Of a stretch of 64,000 nucleotides of DNA, positions 60,686 through 64,000 are shown piece by piece. A program made the translations under genes and the position numbers. Source of the DNA: Tubiluchus corallicola (taxonomy: Eukaryota; Priapulida; Priapulimorpha; Priapulimorphida; Tubiluchidae); the NCBI GenBank assembly GCA_030141605.1, contig JAQGDQ010000256.1, positions 256,001 through 320,000 of the forward strand, written 5' to 3'. Below the pieces are notes generated by a model, which worked only from the letters and a program-made list of their open reading frames with translations, was not told where the DNA came from and made no database searches. Position 1 is the first letter of the stretch, and each line of letters opens with the position of its first letter.

Positions 60686-62846
60686 CTGGAATACAACCAA
60701 TGAAAGTTACAGCCACACCTTACAGGATGCACTTAAAGTGATTAGGCTACCATTTGGACTGTAGTCCATAGAGAGGTTTAAATTGATCAAGGTGGCCACT
60801 CTTATCAGCGCTGTCCAAGGCCACTGCCACCAACCGTTACTAGTAATAGATTTCACGGTTAACTGTTACGTGTATGTGAAGTGAAGCTTGATAACTACAT
60901 AAAAAAGAAAATCGCATGGTGAGATGATGGACCATAGCTAGGCAGTAGGAGCATGGTTCCTACAATAATGATGTTAATAATGAGAGTGGTTGGTACATGC
61001 CACTACAGCACCATGTCACTAACTGGCAGTATTTAGCGATTGGTATTAATCATGGTGATGATGATAACAATTTGATGATGATGCTGATCCTAGTAACGAC
61101 GGCAGGGGATGGTTACGACAGTAAATTAGAGAAAGACAACATTAAAGGCGTAGAGTAGCAATAGAATATTCAGCAAACTATGAACAGATAATCATGGGGA
61201 TTGGTGTTAATAATAAGTCAATAATTATAATGCATGTTGGTGTTCATAAACGTAAAAATAATCATACTTACATGTGGGTCGTTGTTTGAATCAGCCTTGC
61301 CATGTAATTGTAATAAATGCTCTAGCAGCTCTTTCTCTAGATCCAATGCAGTCAGGACAGCTTCCAATGGTGTTCCCCAGATGTTAGTTTTTGGTGGCTA
61401 AAAAGTTTTTAAAGAATTAGAATTTGCTCAATTAACAAGTAAGCTACAGCCGGCACTTCCAGTCAGTGTTATCATGGTGTAAAAGATCAAGCATTGCAAA
61501 CTCAGAAATTTGCAATGCAACAAGCAGCTTTGTGTATTAGTTATTATATTTTTAATGTTAAGATTATTAATTGATTACCCATGGAAATTTCCGATTCAAA
61601 TCAAGAATAAAAAATTATTAGCTTAGACTCACTAGTATGAGTGATCTAACGTATACAGGACATGCTAAATTTGACTGGGAGACTAAAAGGAATAAACTGT
61701 GGGCTGTCTTGATCACTGGGGAATATGGTGGGCTACTAGTGTGAAGCATCCGTTTTGTAAGCACAAGGTTCGTGGTTCAAATCCAGGGTGTGTTACACCT
61801 TTTTCACATTTCCTGTCTTTCAAATTTGGTATTAAGATTTAATTAATTGTGAATTGGAACCAGCCCAGTATATCATTGGCATTCACTGACCATTAGATCT
61901 GTTTCTTCAAAAACCCATGATGTTATAACAGCAATTAATAATTCACTGTTTTTTTTGTTGAAGTTTCATTAGTCATTGCCTGATGATGATATGCAAAACG
62001 AATTTCAGTGCTACATTATACCAATACTTTTTTAAGATTGTTAATTTATTCAGCTATTGTTGTTTACTCCCTGTTGATTGTATGGTATCCTAATGTACAT
62101 AAGTACACAATCTGGTTTAGTGATCCAGATACATTTGCAAGACAGACAGCAAATAATTAATGTATCCACAATGATGATTAGATTAAATTCTAATCATTAG
62201 AATCTATGATACAGGTTTCTGAACGATCACAGTGCATTAGCATTCAGTGACTGCTGATATCCCTAAACAGCGATAAACAGTCTTTCCCATGTCTTCACGC
62301 ACGTATTTATCCATGTTTGGCAAACCCTGGACAAATTCTACATTATTTGCCAATTCATTTCAATCAAATAATGACCTTTACCAGAGATCGAGGTGATGAT
62401 GGTCACTAGACGAATGAAATTGGTTATTGCACTTGTAACCGTGTTTTAATTACGAAAATAAGGAACTGCATGATTGGCCATTGATTCGTCATCAGGTTCC
62501 TGGGTTCGGAAATTTGCCTAAAAATTGTAACAAATGAAATTTGCAATAAAATGTAAATTTGCTCGTCCCAAAATTTTCTGTTGAAATGTGCTTAAGTTTG
62601 TATTTGATTTACGAAATGACACTCACCTACCAGAACACTACACCTAGCCCACATGTAAACAAAGAATTTTATAATTTCCGCCAAGCCTAGAGAACTTACT
62701 GGTATTCTTTTAAATTCAGCTGTTCCTCCTCTTAGGTTGATGTATTCATAAATCTTGTGAGCATGCTCCCTCTCTTCATCTGACATTTCCTTAAAAAACT
62801 TTGCAAATCCTGGAAGGGCTAGGTCATCCCTTGAGAAATAAACATA
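60539..62846 (-). CDS. FTH1: Ferritin heavy-chain type (3' three coding exons, 5' end not in view)
   Basis: Three minus-strand exons (62700-62846, 61272-61397, 60539-60685) join in phase 0 to give 139 residues of a typical ferritin of about 170. Ferritin forms the 24-subunit iron-storage shell and oxidises Fe(II) at a dinuclear centre in the four-helix bundle. Visible centre residues by alignment to the human H chain are E62 and H65 (in DEEREHAHK), E107 (in DLEKEL) and Q141 (in HYLEEQ). E27 and Y34 would be in the missing upstream exon. 'YINLRGG', '[17 protein letters not shown]' and the KxxxRxG...L-D end are canonical. Any 5' iron-responsive element would be outside the window. The gene converges on CCDC142. 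Confidence 0.93.
61272..61397 (-). CDS. FTH1: Ferritin middle exon
   Basis: Acceptor ACTTTTTAG, 42 codons beginning '[20 protein letters not shown]' and ending 'ADSNNDPH', donor GTAAGT. It contains E107 in helix C. The junction after NDPH is where many animal ferritin genes have an intron. Confidence 0.93.
61735..61830 (+). repeat. tRNA-derived SINE copy
   Basis: GGTTCGTGGTTCAAATCC is a good B box; upstream TGGGCTACTAGTGTGAAGC is A-box-like; GTGTTACACCTTTTTCAC follows. It belongs with the copies at 11.4, 33.4 and 53.8 kb. It lies in a ferritin intron. Confidence 0.5.
62700..62846 (-). CDS. FTH1: Ferritin exon with helix A end to loop BC
   Basis: Acceptor TTCTTTTTCAG, 49 codons beginning '[20 protein letters not shown]', with '[10 protein letters not shown]' (E62, H65) and ending 'FKRIP', donor GTAAGT. 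Confidence 0.93.
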
Positions 62847-64000
62847 CTGAAAAAGAATTTACTGACGTTATTATGAATGTCAAAAGTCGAATCTATGTCC
62901 TCCTGTTCCCGATATGCAGTTCAAACCAAAATGGAAGCAAATTTCAGAAATGAATTTCAACACCACTGTTTTTTTTTAATTACATTGCAACTCAAAAGAT
63001 TCTCAAGCATTTGAACGTTGTTAATTCATTGGTACCATTTCCCCATTCAGAATGTTTTTTGCTCAGGTGGACATTTCTAACTCATGTGATCAGTGAGTCA
63101 AGTGACGTACCATTAATTCAACTATTAATTTTGTATTTTACATCATAACAACACATCATTTATTAATTTCTAGCTCATTTTAGCTTTATATTAGCATTCA
63201 GTTACAGCGTATAATTACATTAGCATTTTCTGTGGGTTTTTTCACATGTACATATTAATCTATCGTCCTCTCACTCATTTGTCTGTCACTTGTTAGGTGA
63301 CAGTCATTTTCAAACAAAACAAAGGAGCTTTTGTCTGTCCACTTATGTTCCTTTCTTTCCTCGATCGTTCAACTACGCGTCTATCCAGCGAGCACCCATC
63401 CTTCCATTTACTAATTCGCTCACCCATCTTCTCACATGCAGTCCTCCACTCACTCATTTACTCCAAAGTCATCCATTTACTCTCCGTTTACGAGAACCAT
63501 CTTACTTTCTGGTTTGTTTATTCATCGGTTTTACAACAGTTTCATCAGAAAGAGAGAAAGCTTTGACCGTCATTTACTCACCCATTAGGGATGACATTCG
63601 AACATAGATTCGAATGATTCAGCAGTTAAACTACATATATTCTTTATCATTAATACGTTTGAAACAGTGCAATTTTTTAGCTAATGCAATTATTAGTGAA
63701 TGCATCGATTCAGATTCAAAAATGTCGAAATTTGGTTTGATTCGAGCTCATTTTCTAGTAGAGAATGTTCACCCCCTATTGTCCATTCAATAATAATTTG
63801 CTTTATTGTTTTATTTAAATTTTAATAATTCCTTTTTCATGGTAAATTAGTCAAGCATGCACATGTGCTCTTGCTAAAAACTAATTTTTTATTCAAGTAG
63901 TTGTTAGTGCGTTGATTTCTTTCTTTTAATTTGTTTCTTTTGTCACTTGTCCATTTGCTAATTTTAACTTGTGCATAGGCATGGATATTTTGCCTATATC
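62847..64000. other. Ferritin upstream intron, no exon found
   Basis: Searched on the minus strand for the preceding ferritin exon (helix A with E27 and Y34); none was seen. The sequence is AT-rich with a CACTCATT-like low-complexity patch at 63270-63480. Plus-strand frames at 63290-63607 are Ser/Leu/Pro-rich reflections of that patch. Confidence 0.5.

Noticed and set aside
60541-60741. Plus-strand frame over the last ferritin exon
   Set aside because: Shadow of the minus-strand ferritin coding sequence.
61735-61830. Functional tRNA gene
   Set aside because: Good B box, but acceptor and anticodon stems do not pair; three relatives in the window show it is a SINE.

Overview
The window is nuclear DNA from an animal, most likely an AT-rich marine invertebrate. 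The evidence is spliced genes with GT/AG introns of tens of bases to several kilobases, ordinary AATAAA poly(A) signals, decayed non-LTR retrotransposons, hAT-type non-autonomous transposons, tRNA-derived SINEs and microsatellites. There is no operon, CRISPR or prokaryotic feature. I could not fix the phylum from sequence alone. Most open frames over 60 codons here are chance frames, and several begin with TTG or GTG rather than ATG.

Layout. 0-11 kb: gene-poor, with a decayed reverse transcriptase on the minus strand near the left edge and small repeats. 11.6-17.6 kb: two tandem minus-strand genes for DXD-type (Gly_transf_sug, GT32-like) type II membrane glycosyltransferases, clearly a recent duplication. 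18.1-22.5 kb: a 500-bp hAT-like element with an 8-bp target duplication, a TATCA microsatellite, and a 1.29-kb foldback-type element. The arms of that element are long inverted repeats built from a 16-17 bp GGTAC-containing unit, and it is flanked by a perfect 10-bp direct repeat. 22.5-29 kb: no firm gene; there is a short CpG-rich island (a candidate promoter) and several coding-like fragments.

29.1-55.0 kb (+): one large gene rebuilt here from 13 coding exons whose phases all agree (2745 nt, 914 codons plus stop). It is recognisable as the orthologue of vertebrate CCDC142, especially from its C-terminal half and the final WLALR...PRWKLP segment. Its introns hold a decayed LINE, two further hAT-like elements, SINEs and a decayed coiled-coil-like frame.

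55-60.5 kb: 3' flank with possible distal poly(A) sites and a second, weaker foldback-like structure. 60.5-62.85 kb (-): the last three coding exons of an H-type ferritin gene, with ferroxidase residues conserved in the part that is visible. Its N-terminal exon(s) lie beyond the right edge or were not found. CCDC142 and ferritin converge tail to tail. The genes show no shared pathway; the notable content of the window is its transposon biology.
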